In this document: in pieces, positions 1 through 14,328 of the stretch
How the letters are laid out: the number at the start of each line of letters is the position of its first letter
Numbering within the stretch: position 1 is the stretch's first letter
NCBI GenBank assembly: GCA_026261815.1
Contig: JAMPIT010000350.1
Coordinates: 496,001 to 560,000, forward strand
Length of the DNA: 64,000 nucleotides
Source of the DNA: Monarcha castaneiventris obscurior
Lineage: Eukaryota > Chordata > Aves > Passeriformes > Monarchidae
Direction of reading: 5' to 3'
Position numbers and translations under genes: made by a program
The notes under the pieces: generated by a model
Seen by the model: the letters and a program-made list of their open reading frames with translations, nothing else
Told to the model about the DNA's origin: nothing
Databases searched by the model: none

Positions 1-3000
1 AGTAGATTAGATTCTATTACTTAACCATGACTGGGTTGCAGTCAGAATGTGAGAATTACGAACAATGTAATTACCTCAACAAGCAATCTCAGAGCTTTTT
101 ATGGTGCATAAAATTGCAACTTATTAATTTGAGAAGGCATCAGAAACCAGGGTCACAAACAGGCCCAGGCCCTGCAGTGCCAAGCACTGCAGCACCTGGG
201 CTGTATCCACAGTGCTGGGAACCTGCCCGTGACAGGAACATACTTGTGATGTAAGAACCAAAAAGTAACAGCAGGGAGCCAACACACAGGCAGTACACAT
301 GGTAAGGGATGAATTCTGGACTCAGAGAAGTCTCCGAGAAAAGGACTCCCAGACATTATCCCAACCTGCTCTGCTGAGTTTAACATTAGAAGGCACCATA
401 TGAAGACTGTTCAGAGATGAGCACAGACCAATTAGCTTGTAGATCCTGATGGCTTCAGTGCCAGCTGGGCACACAGCTGCTCAGTGTTGCAAAAGCCTTT
501 GGATGACCACTGAAGGGTACAGAGAAGTTTGTATGTGCCTCCGTAAATTCCAATTCCATTACCTTTTGGATCAACTGTGACTAAAAAAATGGGTCTGTAT
601 TCTCCATTTATACATCTATTAAGAGCATCCAGCCCAGTCCATGCACATGTACTTTCTTCCAGAGCAGTCAGGGCAAAGCAGGTAAATCACAAAACTTTTG
701 GCCTAAACTAAAGCTGCAATGTGTCCAAGCCACCTGGACACAGAATCAGTGGAATACTCCTGGAGATCAAATGAAATGTTGTAGGTCCCTCGGGCTTTTA
801 AGTGTTTGCACAATTAAGTAGCTGTCAAGCAGGGCAGTTGGTGATGCAATTTTGGAGTCAGAACCCTGGGTCTATTTGAATATTTAAGCCTTACGTACCT
901 CTAGATACCTGACAGGACCAATGTTACCTATACTAAGATACTCCTACAACATTCACTTCTAGCCTAGTTCTTTCAGTTTGTACCTTGAACTGGGCTACTT
1001 GAAACACACTTAGTGAAAAAAATTCACTGTGCAAAGAAATCTAAGTTAGATTTTAGGTTGCAGGCAAAAAAAATAACTGCTTAGTGTCATTATGAGAGCT
1101 TCAAAGAAGATCAAGAAATTTCAGAAGCTCATTAGTTGAGGTTACTGTAGACTTTCATAATAGAGCAGATATGCTATACTGAGTACTTCTGCTCTACAGA
1201 AGTTACTAGTAAGTGAATCAATTCATTGGAAGAGCCCTCACACCTACAGTTCTGCAGAATAAAGCTGTATTAGATGTGATTTGAAATCTTTCTGATAAAA
1301 CAAATTTTCCACTCAAAAATAAACTGAATGGTCAAAAACATTTAAGGATAGTGCAACAAAGTGGACAAGAGTTTAACAGTTTAGACCAACTGGATGCTCT
1401 GAGAGCTTCAGCTTCCAAATCTTAATTGCTTGGTAAAGTGTCTGGCTTACTTAACAGAAATTCTGTTGGCTTTGGGAGTTGCACCTCCTTGCAGTGTCAT
1501 TTCAATTTATAAGCTAAATTTTCTTCTATGGGAAATTCGTGGTGTTCTTTGGTTTGTTTAGGCTTGGGGTTTTTTTGGTTTTTTTTCTTGTTGTTTTTGA
1601 AGAGGAGTAGACAGGATAGCAGATAGAAATGAGGGAAACACTTCTGACATTTCTGTCTACTAGCCATAACACACAGGTAGTGGTAACAAGCTACATAATG
1701 AAGTACTTCTATACATGTAGGCATAGAAATGAGAGGTACACACAAGGAAGGTTGATGAGAGTAAGTTGGAGAAGTTTTAGAACATGATTAAACTGTGCAA
1801 TGTATCTGAACTTCCTCTCCATTAAGTAATGCTTCAGAACTACTTAAACCCATTTTAGTGGTAACACCTCTTTTACTAAAATAAAGAAAAATCTACCCTC
1901 TCTTTGTTAGCAACTTTTTTTAGAAGAGAAGCCCAACATATAAAGCAAATTCAGAACAGTATGAAAGGGAGCTGTATGACTCTGAACATGAACTCCAGTG
2001 GGTCAGAAGCACCTCAATTATCAAGGACAATGAATTGAAAGCATTTAGGTTTTCTGGGTTAACTCTCTTAATGATGTGTGAAAGAAATAAAATTGTAATA
2101 AAACTTTGTAAGACATGAATAGCAATTCTCATCTCTCTGAAATACCTTGTGGAATTTGTTTCAGACTTCCTGAAGATAAGGTATTCTACCATCAGGTCAC
2201 ATATGGAAAATATCAGACTGACTTACTTTTATCAAAGTGTACATTTCAGTTTTGAAATAATGGGAAGGTAATGTCTCTGTAATAAAACACTGTTGATATT
2301 TATAAGCTAATGATGCTATTATTTGTACTTAAATTAGCTGACTTTTGTGAAAGGTTTATACAATATTCCAGCTGCTTTCCATCACAGTGTTCAACCCGGT
2401 AGATGCTGTTAGGTAACCTCAAATCAGAACAAATGCTGAAATAAGAAGGAGATATATGTTGGAACAGAACCAAATAATTAAGAATAATTTCATTTTCTGT
2501 ATACTTTCAGCTGCCAGTTGCCTCACGTGCACATAAGCAGCCTGCCTTCAAAGGCTGCTTTACATTAGTAATTCCAAGTTTACTGTACAAACCAACCAAA
2601 TAAAAACTGCAGAAAAACTTAATTGCTGGAAAAACATTATCTGGAGTCTGACAGCTTTAAAGTCACAAAATTCTGTAAACAGAAAGAAGAAAGTGACATA
2701 AATAAATTAAAATTCCACTATATAAACAGTGGAACTAATGTGGAATTGAATGTCATCCAAAAATTACTCTCAAGTTAAAAAGCTGTATTTATGTTTAATG
2801 AAATAATACAAAAAGCTTCAGCAAAGCTGAGACAGTGGGATTTTTTTCTCTTTTACCGCTAGTGAAAGAATTTTACAGAATATACATGTAGCCAACAAGC
2901 TTCCAGCTCTCCCCTTACAAAACAATGTAAGTTATAACCCTGCAGACTTCAATTTCTAGATTTTTATCTTCTTTGTTCTGATGTTTAGTCCTTGCATACC

Positions 3001-6000
3001 CCCAATACCCATTACATTCACATGAAAGTTTACAAAGACACAGATCCTAATCTTATTAATGTAAATAAGTAGATTTATATGAAATCTTACTTTTCCTACA
3101 CCATCTACTTTTATCACCAGGAAAAAGGAAATAACAGCAGATTTTATCCCTTAAATAGTACTCTTCATTAGTGAAACAACATACCTTGCGGATTTGAAGA
3201 GTGAGACAGCTCCAGGACACTTATATTTAGTTCCCAGAAAAAACAACACCGTCAACATACAGAAAGTAACTAATAAAAAAATCTACACAAGAAAACTTTA
3301 AAGGGAGCTTTGTGATCAATCTCAGTTAAGGCAATCAAGATGCCATAGGAGTTCCTTAAAGGAACAAAATTTAGGGAAGGTAAGATATGGATGCTGCATG
3401 AAAAGGTAATGTTTTTACATTTAATAATCTTCTTTATGGATTTTGTCTCAACAAGCCATGGTGTTTACTTTTATTCCTCATCTTAGTAAAAACTGTTTCT
3501 TTTCCAGTTTGAGACATTCTTACAATTGAAATGGTTCATGGCAAAAAAAGTAGCAATTTTAGACCTGAGTGCCAGTTTATTCCAAATGCACATGATGTTA
3601 CAATCCAACTGCAGATATAACTCCTGTGACTTATTCAATGAAACATTTCTGCTTCATTGAAGCAAAGAATGTGTTTATTTCCTGGAACATGTAGAGGCTA
3701 GTTTCCCAAGCTCCACAGTGAGTGGTATCCCTCCCCCAGCTTCCCATGCTCCTTGATCTATGCCATGAAGACAAGCAGAAGTAGTCCTGGCGAAGGAATA
3801 ATGGTTTTTGCTGGACAACCTGTGCAATTTTTTATGGTGTAAAATATTATTCCTTTTATAAATATAACAGTGTGGTTACTAGGAGGGGAAAGAAACGGAC
3901 AAGTCTGATCTTTTGGTAGCTGTTTGGCTGTAAAATACTCTCTTCTGCCTAGGTGTTAATGTCCTCATTTCCTTGACTCTCGTAATTTATTCCAATTTAA
4001 CTGTTTGTACAGCCAAATTCTACACTGAATTTGCACATAAAAGGGGAAGACCACTGATTTTAGATTGATCCAGAAAGGAACAGTAATGTGGAAGTTCTAG
4101 GAACTATTTTTGCAATACATCTCAAAAAAGTTCCATGTCACAGGCTCTTCTGCTTAGGAGAAAGCCTGTCCAGAAACTAAAGGATTCTTTTGACTCTGGT
4201 GCTTTTCCGCATTTTGAGTTGAACAATACAACAAGAACTGCTTGCAAGAATAGCTGACACAATAATTCCAGTGCTTTAATTTTAATCTGCTTTTTCTTAT
4301 GACCAAAAGAAGATAAGAAGTATGGTTTCTAATGGATTTTTTTTTGTTTGCTAAGACAGACTAGCTGAAAACATAATGGTTGTTCCAAGAAAGCAATGGT
4401 ATCTTTGGAAAATCTGTTCCTTACCTGAACCATTCCCACATCTCTCCTTAACTTCTGCCACCACAAGTATTTTGAGGTTAATGAGCTCATTAGATTTAAA
4501 AATAACCTTAAGAAAGGAAGTCATTTTAATTCTTTTTCTATCACAGATAGATTCACAATCTAGCTTACCGAGCAGTTTCAGTAAAACTTTAAGCATAATC
4601 ATTGGGAAAGCACAACACTGGCCTGAGCAGACAGGAGAGTGAACTCTGCAAATCTAAACTGGTACTAACAAAAAAGAATCAATCAACCATATCAACGGCA
4701 CTTTTTCACTACTTTTGAACAGTCTATATTACCTTCTATTTCAGAATTCACATCTTTGATAGATTGGGTTTCCACTCTAATTCACAGTTCAAAAGATTTG
4801 TTTTCTGACATTCAGATGAGAAAAAAACATGTCTTCAGGTGAGAAAAATGTCTTCAGTTTACAAAGTGAGCATAAATCGCAATTTTAAAAACATGCTTTC
4901 ATTTCTAATGTTTAGATGCTGACCTTATACATAAGATTGGTATTTACAGTTTATTTACCTGAACTAAGTAAATTAAAATATAACTATATCATTGTGTATT
5001 TAATTTTCTGACGTTTTAAAAACACACATAAGTCATTGTGTCCCCCTGTAAAGTTTGCACAAAGGTGATAGCAATTCTCCTGGCCTCTAATACTCTCTTT
5101 ACTTGTTCATTATAGAATCCTTTCAACTTTGCCTCTAGCAGCTCACAAACTTATTTTTTCATGAGTAAATATTTAAACCAGATCTGTTTTAAAATGTCTA
5201 CAGAAAGGAGATAAAAGCAAGTATTTAGATTTATAGCTAACCGGGTAATAATCAACGCTACTAGAAAGAATTTGATCCATGTCTCAGCTTTAACACGAAC
5301 CTGTAGTCCAGGTAGGGGGCTGTGAGCCTTTGTGCCTTTATGGTAATGTTCTTAAGCAAACAAAAGATTGCCACACACCTCGGAGGACAATTAATTCATT
5401 GAAACAGGACATTTAAACTTTTCCTTTTCATCTGTAACATAAGAGCTAGCTGCACTAATATTTAACTTTCTGTTTCACAGTGGAAAGAGAGAAGGATAAG
5501 AAAGGCAGAGAATTAGAGCTTAGTTCTCTGATCATTGAGAGCTTGTCCCACACGCCTAATGGTCTGTCTCCATGTAGCTTCCAGTGAGGCAGTCTCAACT
5601 ATCAAAATACATCCATCATTGAAATAGACCACTAACATTTTCAGCATTATGTGGAAAATCTTTGCTTCCACATACCATTATTTATGCTTCCTTACAGAAT
5701 TATGTTTTTGACTGGGACCTAAATTTCCCCCTATCTGATGTTAAGTAAAACTCAAAAGCATTTCAGTTCATTTAGCTACTATTGTAGGAAAAACTCCCTA
5801 GGCTGCTTAAGGAAGGCATGTACACTTTCCAAAACTGAGGCAGCTGCTGTTAGAGCCCAAAGAACCAGCACAAAAATTCTGAACAAAAGCCTTCTGAAAA
5901 CCACAGTGACAACTGTACTGCACAGTAGGATTTCTGTTATTTGGGATTTTAATGGGAGGTTAGTATGCAAATAGCAAACATTTTAATGATTTCAAACCTT

Positions 6001-8071
6001 TTATTCTATAGCTTCTGTAAAAGCTTGAAATACTTGCCAATTCTCACAATTTTGCAGTTACCACTTCTGTTATTTAGCCAAAGATGTTTTCCCTGCCATG
6101 AGATCAGGGAACAAAAACGTCTCTAATCTGGATTTACCACTGCAGCATGTGCCAGAGGAAATGCTCTTTGCCATGGGGTTGCCTGTTGTCCACTTAAAAT
6201 GAGTAATAGCTTCCTAATGGTTCAATTTAGGATCCAAACTTAGGCTCAATTACAAGAGCCAAATCACTATAAACGAAACAATTCTGAGTTACTTCAGAAG
6301 ACTAGGCAACTGTTCTTTCATCGCCTTTCCAAATAACAATTTGTGACTTTGAAAAATATGAAATACACAAGTCACTAATTACAGTCAGAGCTGAATGATA
6401 AGGGACATAATTTCTTCTTCCCTGTCTTCTATTATGCTAGAGAACAGAATTCATGTTTAAAGAGCATACTTTCTTAGAAGGGAACAAACAAGAAAAGAGA
6501 AAAAAACACATAAAATTAATTAATGAGTTAGAGATCCTCCATTAGAATAACATTGTTGCACTTTACATTTCACTGATTTTCTTTTTTTGCAGATAACGAG
6601 AGTAAAAACAGATGAAAGTGATAATACTGAATTTGCCCAATCGAAGGAATTAAAATACATGTACATATGAAATGGCCTGTTTGTGTTCAAACTCTATCTA
6701 GAAATAACTTCTACAACTCATTGAATTTAAGTGATTTACTTCAGTAAGTCGAGATAAGCATTTCATTCTTGGCATCAAACCTGACACTGTTTGATACAAA
6801 GAACATACTTTCTAAACACTTCTAGACTACAGAAATAGTTGAACATTTTTGAATTTACTTTCTAGACTTATGTTACACATGGGTAGGAGTGACTGCTGCA
6901 AACACTGGAACTTATTTGACTTATTCTCTTAATAGAAATCTGATTTACCGGCTTTGAATGTTGCAGTCCTTAAAAGTAAAGTTTTCATAAATGTGGAAAA
7001 TGTCTGAAAATCTGGTTTTATAAGTTTATTACCCAAAAGGCACTAAAATTAGAATGGAAACAAAAGAAGAAAGTTTGGCTCATTCGAAAAAAGGCTATCC
7101 ATGTAATATATGAAATGCTGAAGAATCCTTATTTCATTGAAGTTAATACAATATAAAACTACTGAAAAGTATGGGTTTAAGGCACAATAGTATATTCTTG
7201 GTTATATTTTAATTTTATACAATTAAAAAAAGAAAGGATGTTTATAAGAAGCAGTGTGTATTTATTAAAGTAGCATAAAGTATTTCAGGAACCTGACGAT
7301 TTATTCTTTCTATAAACAAATGTTTCTGCTTCAGCTAGGGGAAAAAACTAAAATGCAACTTCACAGTTAGAGAAACAAACAAGTAAACCCAAGGTTTTGG
7401 ACATTATCTTGAATCACAAGTATTTTTCACTTTATAAACTAGACACACAAAAAGAATAGTTCACTCCTTTCATTGAATTAAAAACATGATGGGATGTAGA
7501 CCATCAACAGTCTTGGAAGAAGTGGCAACAAGGCTTCTGCTGCAGAATAAAGAGGTTCTCTCCTTTTGAAGAGATTCTAATTCTCTCATTGGCAAAAGAA
7601 AAATAGAGAAACCAATTATTTCCTTCTAATAGTATACAGGACTAGAAAGTTATTTATCTATAGTTTTCTCTCTCACTGTAACCTTAGTATAAAGGTTATT
7701 TTTAAAGGTATCAACAAATACTTTCTTGGGTGTCAAGAAAAGATACCACCCTGCCTGATAGCTGGCAGAGGGTCTAGGAAGATTGCCTTTCTTTTGGCAT
7801 TAACACATAAATTCAAAAATTATAAGACAACATCAGAAGTGGAGTCAAGACCCCCTGACCATGTGGTATGACAGGAATGTTTACCTGCAAGGGACAGGCT
7901 TTTTTGTGGCAACTTCTCAATGATAGTACTGGTCCTGCTGAAATGTATGAAGAAGATCATTTACTAACAAGAAAATGAGTTTTAAAAAGAGTTTGCAGCT
8001 GTGACTGTAATTTTTTTTGCCAGGCTTTAAAGTTAAAAGAGAGAACACTCTAAAGCAAAAACAGCACTTAC
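1..8071 (-). other. TNFRSF19 intron downstream of ectodomain exon, no exon found
   Basis: This is AT-rich sequence downstream of the 8072-8157 exon in transcript sense. I looked on the minus strand for the expected next exon, which should complete the split cysteine codon and encode a transmembrane helix followed by basic residues. I did not find one. The open frames here are short and carry no recognised domain. The minus-strand frame at 5779-5970 is hydrophobic but lacks a matching acceptor and does not resemble TROY. An 18-bp unit is repeated in tandem at 8331-8366, just beyond the exon. The stretch at 150-390 is somewhat richer in GC, but its frames are unrecognisable. Confidence 0.6.
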
Positions 8072-8157
8072 AGTGAGGCTCATAGGGAGGAGGAGGATCA
8101 CCACAAGGAACACATTCCATGTCTTGAAAGCCTCCAAGCTTTGTCTTCCTATAAAAG
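8072..8157 (-). CDS. TNFRSF19: TNFRSF19 ectodomain exon 5 (juxtamembrane cysteine-rich part)
   Basis: This 86-bp exon reads on the minus strand from a CTAG acceptor ending at 8158 to a GTAAGT donor starting at 8071. It begins by completing a split glycine codon (phase 2) and ends after the first base of a cysteine codon (phase 1). The 28 full codons start FYRKTKLGGFQD and end MECVPCGDPPPPYEPH. The proline run followed by YEPHC is characteristic of TROY just before the membrane region. It contributes the last cysteines of the ectodomain. The frame stays open for another 50 codons past the donor, down to 7917; see findings. Confidence 0.93.
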
Positions 8158-10852
8158 CTAGAAGATAAAAGAATGTGAAAAAACAGTTAATCAAAACCAG
8201 TTATTATTCCTCACAAAATTAATCAGGTGTTTTAACAACATCTTCTATAATTGCAAATTATGTCAATCTGTGTGTCTATGCAAACTACCAGGAAATAGAA
8301 GAAAATAAAAATAAACAAAATACAGTAGACACTAATTAATAGTACAAGACTAATTAATAGTACAAGATCTAAAATAAACTGAGGAAAACTTCTAAATCTG
8401 TTAGTCCAAATGCGTAGTCACTACAATCTCATATTCACAGAAGAAATAATTCTGGAGATTTCGGACAGAAATCAATATCCCATTTTCCACACAGATCACA
8501 ACATACATGACATGCATGAAGAACTTAACTTATGCAAGCTTAGTTACATGTCTGAAGAATAAAAGTGAAGTGATTGATCTATATATTACAAGGTAATTAT
8601 CACCTCTAAAAATATATAGCAGGCCAGATATCAGTGACATTTTATTTAAAGACCCTTCAAGAATTTTATTATTGAGTTTATGTTTGAAGAGCTTACTGAT
8701 GACTGGTAAAACTGTATATTCCTAAAGCAGGGAACAAGAGTAGCACCAAACAAAAACCCAAAACTTTAGAATGCTGTATTTCAAATTTTTATGTATGACA
8801 TCCTCTAAAGAACTTACCTACAGCTCCTATTCAAGTAGGTCTGTCTGTCTTTCAACCACTCATTAGTACTAAGACAGAATCAGCAGCAGTGGCCTGTTCA
8901 AGATGAGTACATGAATTGTTTTCTGTAGTGGTAGTGGCACATTAAATAAAAGGTACTAACTCTACTGATGTTATATTCCTAACAGTGCAAATGCCATTGA
9001 AGTATGAAGCATTTATCAGCTAAAGCAAACAGCTTTCCAACTGCTCAAGAAACTCATGCTTTAACAATGTGAACAGAAAGAGATCCACAGGCTGCAAGAC
9101 TGAAGAGGTCACTGTGATCATTTACTCTGAACGAAATGTGTTAATATTTGTTTTTAGCTGACATGCTCACTGCAGTGTTTTGAAGCTGAACAATAGAGAA
9201 TGGCATTTACCTGCTGAGAGGTAAAACATCAGCTAAACTATCTGGTTAGGCTAGCTATATCCTCCATTTGCTTAGGCAGCATCTAAACTAAAGGACAAGT
9301 ATGAGTGATGGTGTGTTCCACAGTTCTGTTACCCAAAACATCCAGATGTCCCATGACTACCCTTGCCATGGCCATGACTCCCTCCCTCCTCCTGTTTCCA
9401 ACTTTGCTGCCAGAAAATTCAGGTTGTGGAAGCAGATCTCATTTTAATACCCACTGAACACACAGCTCTCATTTTAAAGCATACTCAACACACCTATCTA
9501 GGATGCATTCTAGACCAGAATACTGAGAAGCATTCCCAGGTCCACCAATTTAGCTTTACCCTTAATTCATGTTTTAATGTGGCTTCTTTTTTATTCTTTT
9601 CTCATCTTCCAAAATTCAGTTTATATTGTTTACAGAAGAAGAAAATCTTCTCCCTGCTGACAGCCAAGTAAGGCCTATAATACATACATATTTATGTGCA
9701 ATAAGAGCATAAATCAATTCACCGTGTGGCTGCAAGTAATATAAAAAGTGGCTGCAAGTAACATCCATAATGCCTGGGGCTGCACCTTCTTATACAGTGA
9801 CTTAAACTAAGATTAGTTACCAAAGCTTTACTAAGTGTTTTTAAATGAAGAGATATCACCTCTGGCTTGAGAAGGAATAATAGCAGGAGCTTCAACAGTG
9901 TTCAGGTATTTGATAGTTGGCATTAAAAATATATATATATGTACAATAAAATAAATAAAATAAAACTGAAATATAGATATTAAACAAATGTATGAACTTT
10001 TAAGCATGCCTGAAATACATACTCTGAAAATACAAAGGCTGTTGAAAGTGCGGTTCTCATGCACTACTCCTATCAGTTAAATTACTAGTTCATAAAAGCA
10101 ACAGAAATGTCTTTTTACAGATTCATGGCAGGTGTTTATAATATCAGAACTTGGCAACAATGTAACGAATAGCCTTTTAGAGATCCTAAGATTTAATATT
10201 ACAAACAGAGAAAATTAGCATCAGAGGTTTGGGATGACAGGACAACAAGGTAAGCGCAGCTCTTGATTTATAAGAGCAGTTTCAGCAAACAATCCTTTCA
10301 GATTAATTTATGATTCTCAGCCAGGATCATGCTTTATGAATTTTGAAGGAAGGAAAGGAAATTTTGGACCGCAAACCACTGTCATTGATTTTGATTCATA
10401 TTTATATAAATATAAATATATATTCTTGATTTATATTTAAGAATATATGTGCATGGGAATTATTAGACATTGACCTAGGGAGGGGAAAAACCCAAGCAAA
10501 TAATGTGATCACTTTTGAAGAAGGTAGCTGGGAATGTTCCCAAATGTTTAATTCTTTATAACAATGAACTAAATCACCAGGAACACTTACTGTTTTGAAG
10601 TATTTTGCTCAGGTACGGTACAGACAATACTCTCATAGACCAAGTAGGTAATTATTAAACCAATTTTGTAGATAATTATTACTGCCATTCAGAAATTATG
10701 TGCTCAGATAATACAGTAAGGTCAAGATTAGAACATGGGACCTTCATACATACACAAAGGGTACCAACATTTATCCAGAAAACATGAACAAGCAATTTTA
10801 TTGTAAATAAGTTTCAAATTTGTTCAAATCTCATCTTCAGAAATGGTCTTAC
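8158..10852 (-). other. TNFRSF19 intron 4 (2.7 kb)
   Basis: This intron is bounded by a GTAAGA donor (from 10852 downwards) and a TTTATCTTCTAG acceptor (ending 8158). It contains AT-rich low-complexity patches near 9928-9965. There is an imperfect AT palindrome at 10418-10448, with 10-bp arms around an 11-nt loop. A 13-base unit beginning GTGGCTGCAAGTAA occurs twice at about 9724-9765. No exon or retroposon was recognised. Confidence 0.7.
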
Positions 10853-11031
10853 CCTGGTAAACAGTCCCCACATAGTGCATTGCTGGTGGCAGAACAGTTG
10901 GCCTTCTGAAACCGGTTAACTAACGCACAATCCAGACAAGGCTTGCACTTCTGAAAGCCCCAGTCTTCCTTGAATCTGTTTGGCCTGCATGTCATGCACT
11001 GTGCATCCTCCCCATATCCAAAGCCGCATTC
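10853..11031 (-). CDS. TNFRSF19: TNFRSF19 ectodomain exon 4 (second cysteine-rich domain)
   Basis: This 179-bp exon runs from a TCCCTACAG acceptor (ending 11032) to a GTAAGA donor (starting 10852). It carries 59 codons plus two bases of a split glycine codon. It opens with ECGFGYGEDAQCMTC and continues RFKEDWGFQKCKPCLDC to CGDCLP. The regularly spaced cysteines are the C-x2-C and C-x3-C pattern of TNF-receptor cysteine-rich domains. An N-glycosylation sequon (NCS) is present in the KANCSATSN segment. Conservation with TROY is very high, so this is the most secure exon in the window. It starts in phase 0, directly after the exon at 21055-21165, and ends in phase 2. Confidence 0.97.
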
Positions 11032-14000
11032 CTGTAGGGATTAACAAGCAACAGCGAGCTATTCAGTCATGGAAGGCGTGAGCAAGAAGAGAATGCTGGG
11101 ATAAAATGAAGAACTAGTGTAATTATTACTGAGAGTAGGTCTTTCTTGAGACAAAAGCCATCCTTTCAGCAAGTTCAAATGTGTCTTCCACTGCTAATAA
11201 TCTCCCTTACTTCTATAAGTAATACTTGGTCATCCACTTTATTCATGAAACCACAGTGTATTTGAATGATAAAGGGCTTCAAGGACTCCCACAGTTTCAT
11301 TATTACTAGCTTATGGTAGAATTATTGAGCTGTCTGTTTTTTAATTAGGTCAGCCATGTGAAAGCGAAGAAACTGGGACAAGTGAAGTATAAAGGCACTT
11401 ACTCAGTTACAAAAACAGCAAAGAAGCACTTTGATATTAAGGTTCATAGCTAAGGTGAACAAAGTTAATTGCCAAAGAGAGTGCACTGATCTTCAAAAGC
11501 TTAGGACTTCTGTTACCAAATAAAGCAGAGCTGGTTAATGACCATCAGCTGGGCATGAAATGCTGCTTAGCCACCAAGAATTTCAAAACCTCAATCCTCT
11601 ACAGTTCTAAGTTTTTAAACTGTTGGAAAAGTTTAACAGATCTGCAGATCACAGGGAGGCATGATACTTTACTATACAAGCAATATTTTTGTGGTTGATT
11701 ATTTCTGCCAAATTTAGCGGTTTAAAGGCATTATTTCCATTCATTTGCAAAAGGACACCTAATACAACTGATAAGCTGCAAAGATAAACACCAAACCATA
11801 TGTAATAGTTTGGGGACTGAATTCTATGAACTGATTACCAAGAATTATCAATCAGCTTCTTAGGAGTTATCAAGTTACTAGGAGTTGCTATTCCCTCTTA
11901 TCATCCAAATATCCTATCAATTTTGTTTGGTACTCTGGAGTTAGATTGGATGCATTGGTGATACACCACAAAACAGCAGGAGGAATACAACAAATTGCCA
12001 GAAAGGCAATCACTGGGAAAGGCACAATATGGGGACCTTGTTCTCCAGTATATGTTTTCAGTGGAAAAACAGGGCATCTTCCCAGTGGGAAAGCTGCAGG
12101 AAATCTTCAACTAGGGCAACTTCAGACAGGGTTTCCACCTGTTTCCACTGTAACATGTGTTTGATGCATGGAAACAACTTGTTCCAAAGTCACCAACCTA
12201 ACCAAATCTGCTGCACTCAAAAAGCTTTTAAACTTTAGAAACACACTCAGATTTTCCAAGATCCAACACACTTGGATTCTCCAAGGCTTTGCACTGAGAA
12301 AGCATCTATGGGACAAGCTCTGTGATCAAGATGGCCAAATATGCATTTTATAGTGCCTCTAACCTGCACTGACAAAGTAACAATAAACAACTTCAGATGC
12401 ATTTTACAGGACATTCTAAGAATTTTTAATTTTCCTTTATGCTGAGAATAAATTTTACTCTCCTCTGAAGAACAAGCCCTCAAGTACACAGAAAATGAAC
12501 AATTTATGAAAACAACTACACAAAGACACTAAAAATAGTCTTCTTCCTCTGTCTCTAGATCCACGAACTTAAAAAATAATTTTTACTTTTTGTTTTGCTT
12601 TCTTTTAGCTTAAATTTAGTTTATTACTATTGAGTATTTTTCAGATCAAGGAGCAGACATTGCCGTTAGTAACAACAACAAAAAACCTCCTACAGTTTCG
12701 TGCACTGTACAGCATGGTCCTCCTGTGGTATACTGGGACTATATTAAAGCTGGTAGGCAAAAAGTGATAAAAATATTTATTTTCTTTTTTTTTATTTCCT
12801 TCAGATGTAGTGCATTTTACACCCTTTTATTTCAAATTGACAAGTTTCTACCAGGAATCAATGCCAAAGCAATGTCAGTTCTAGCTGTATCTTCCTGTGT
12901 TAAGTTTTACACTCCATTTCATTTATGTAATTGTAAGAGTGTACACAAAGCTACATGATTACCACCAGGGACTGGAACCAGACTAACTTGTGTTAGATTT
13001 TCCTCTCCCTAAGTCTAAATAAACTTTTCCATTGAATATCATTAATCTTTAACACATTCTTTCTAAATATCTACTCTTCTAGTTAGCTTATCCAAATAGT
13101 AGTGTTACGGAATATATTATATAGCTCAGTTAAACCATGTATAGTTGGATCTTTTGATAAATCACTTGGAATCAGTCCCTCCCAAGTCCTATCAAACTTT
13201 CAAATATAAGGCTTAAATTAACTTAATTATAAGTTTTCCTTTCCAGACTACCTTTGAAGCTTTGGATCAAAAAACAAACAGGAAATAAAAGTTAGAATTA
13301 AATGCTTTCACTCACTGGTCCAAACTACCAAAGCTGAGTAAATTGTCTCTAGATCAGATCTGCTTTGCTACAAATGGATGTATGGACACATCCCAGTGAT
13401 CCTTTGCATCATGGAATGGTTTACTTTAAAGCTATAAAAATGGTGGATGCAATATAAAGAAATCTTCTGCCCAAGGAATTTACAGTCTCCCATCTTTTCA
13501 AAGATGGCTTCTAAGTCCTTGCCAGGAATTCTACAGATACCAATTCAGAACAACTAAAACTTTATTTCTGTGCTTTTTATGTTCACATAATATTTGAGGT
13601 AGTTAACTGCCTGGCAGGTGCAAATAAATATTTAAGCTTGTAAACCAGGCAGAACTTCAAACAGATCTGTACTCATAATTAACCACATTCCCTAAACTGA
13701 AGGATATGATTTAGATGATGGATTCAAACCCTTTGAAATCTTGGACTTTATAATTTAGCAGTCCAGCAAAGATACAAACAATTGACTGTTCATCTTTTAT
13801 CAGTTCATGTGCAAAACTGATGTGCAACAGTTTTCTCAGTGTTCTATTTACAAAGCTGTCAAGCTATATGGCTGACAAGCTCTGAATAGTTCCCAGCTTC
13901 CCTTCACCCTTTCTATCCTCCCACTCTTAACTTTAAAAGAGAGTTCATCTCCTGCGGCAGTTGACCGTAGGACAGCAGAAAATATACATAAAACTTTTAA

Positions 14001-14328
14001 TATCAATTAGCAAGATTTCAAAAAAAACATTTTTTATTTTTGTGCCAGAAAAAAAGAAGAGCATAAATACATGCTGCCTTTATTTTTGCTGTTGCAAAGC
14101 TTTCTTTGAAGAATACTTAGCACACTCCTCCCCTTCCACTTTCCCTTTTCAATTAACGAAAACTCTCTCTCAAATGATACATAGTACAAGCCATTGACGC
14201 CATGATGATTTCTTGCCTTTTATTTTATACACTGTTATGCCTTTTTACAACTTCTGTATTCTTAGTGCTTTTTGCCTACTGTCTTGAACTTGTTTATTAA
14301 GCTAGGAGACTGAACATTTTAGATGTTT

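Noticed and set aside
153..386. Minus-strand frame near the left edge considered as a TNFRSF19 cytoplasmic exon
   Set aside because: The sequence in all three minus-strand frames does not match TROY, and boundary signals are weak.
5779..5970. Hydrophobic minus-strand frame considered as the missing TNFRSF19 transmembrane exon
   Set aside because: It has no acceptor giving the required phase-1 start, no basic stop-transfer segment in the right place, and no resemblance to TROY.
10418..10448. Inverted repeat with ATATATTCTT arms
   Set aside because: It lies in nearly pure A/T sequence, where such palindromes are expected by chance.
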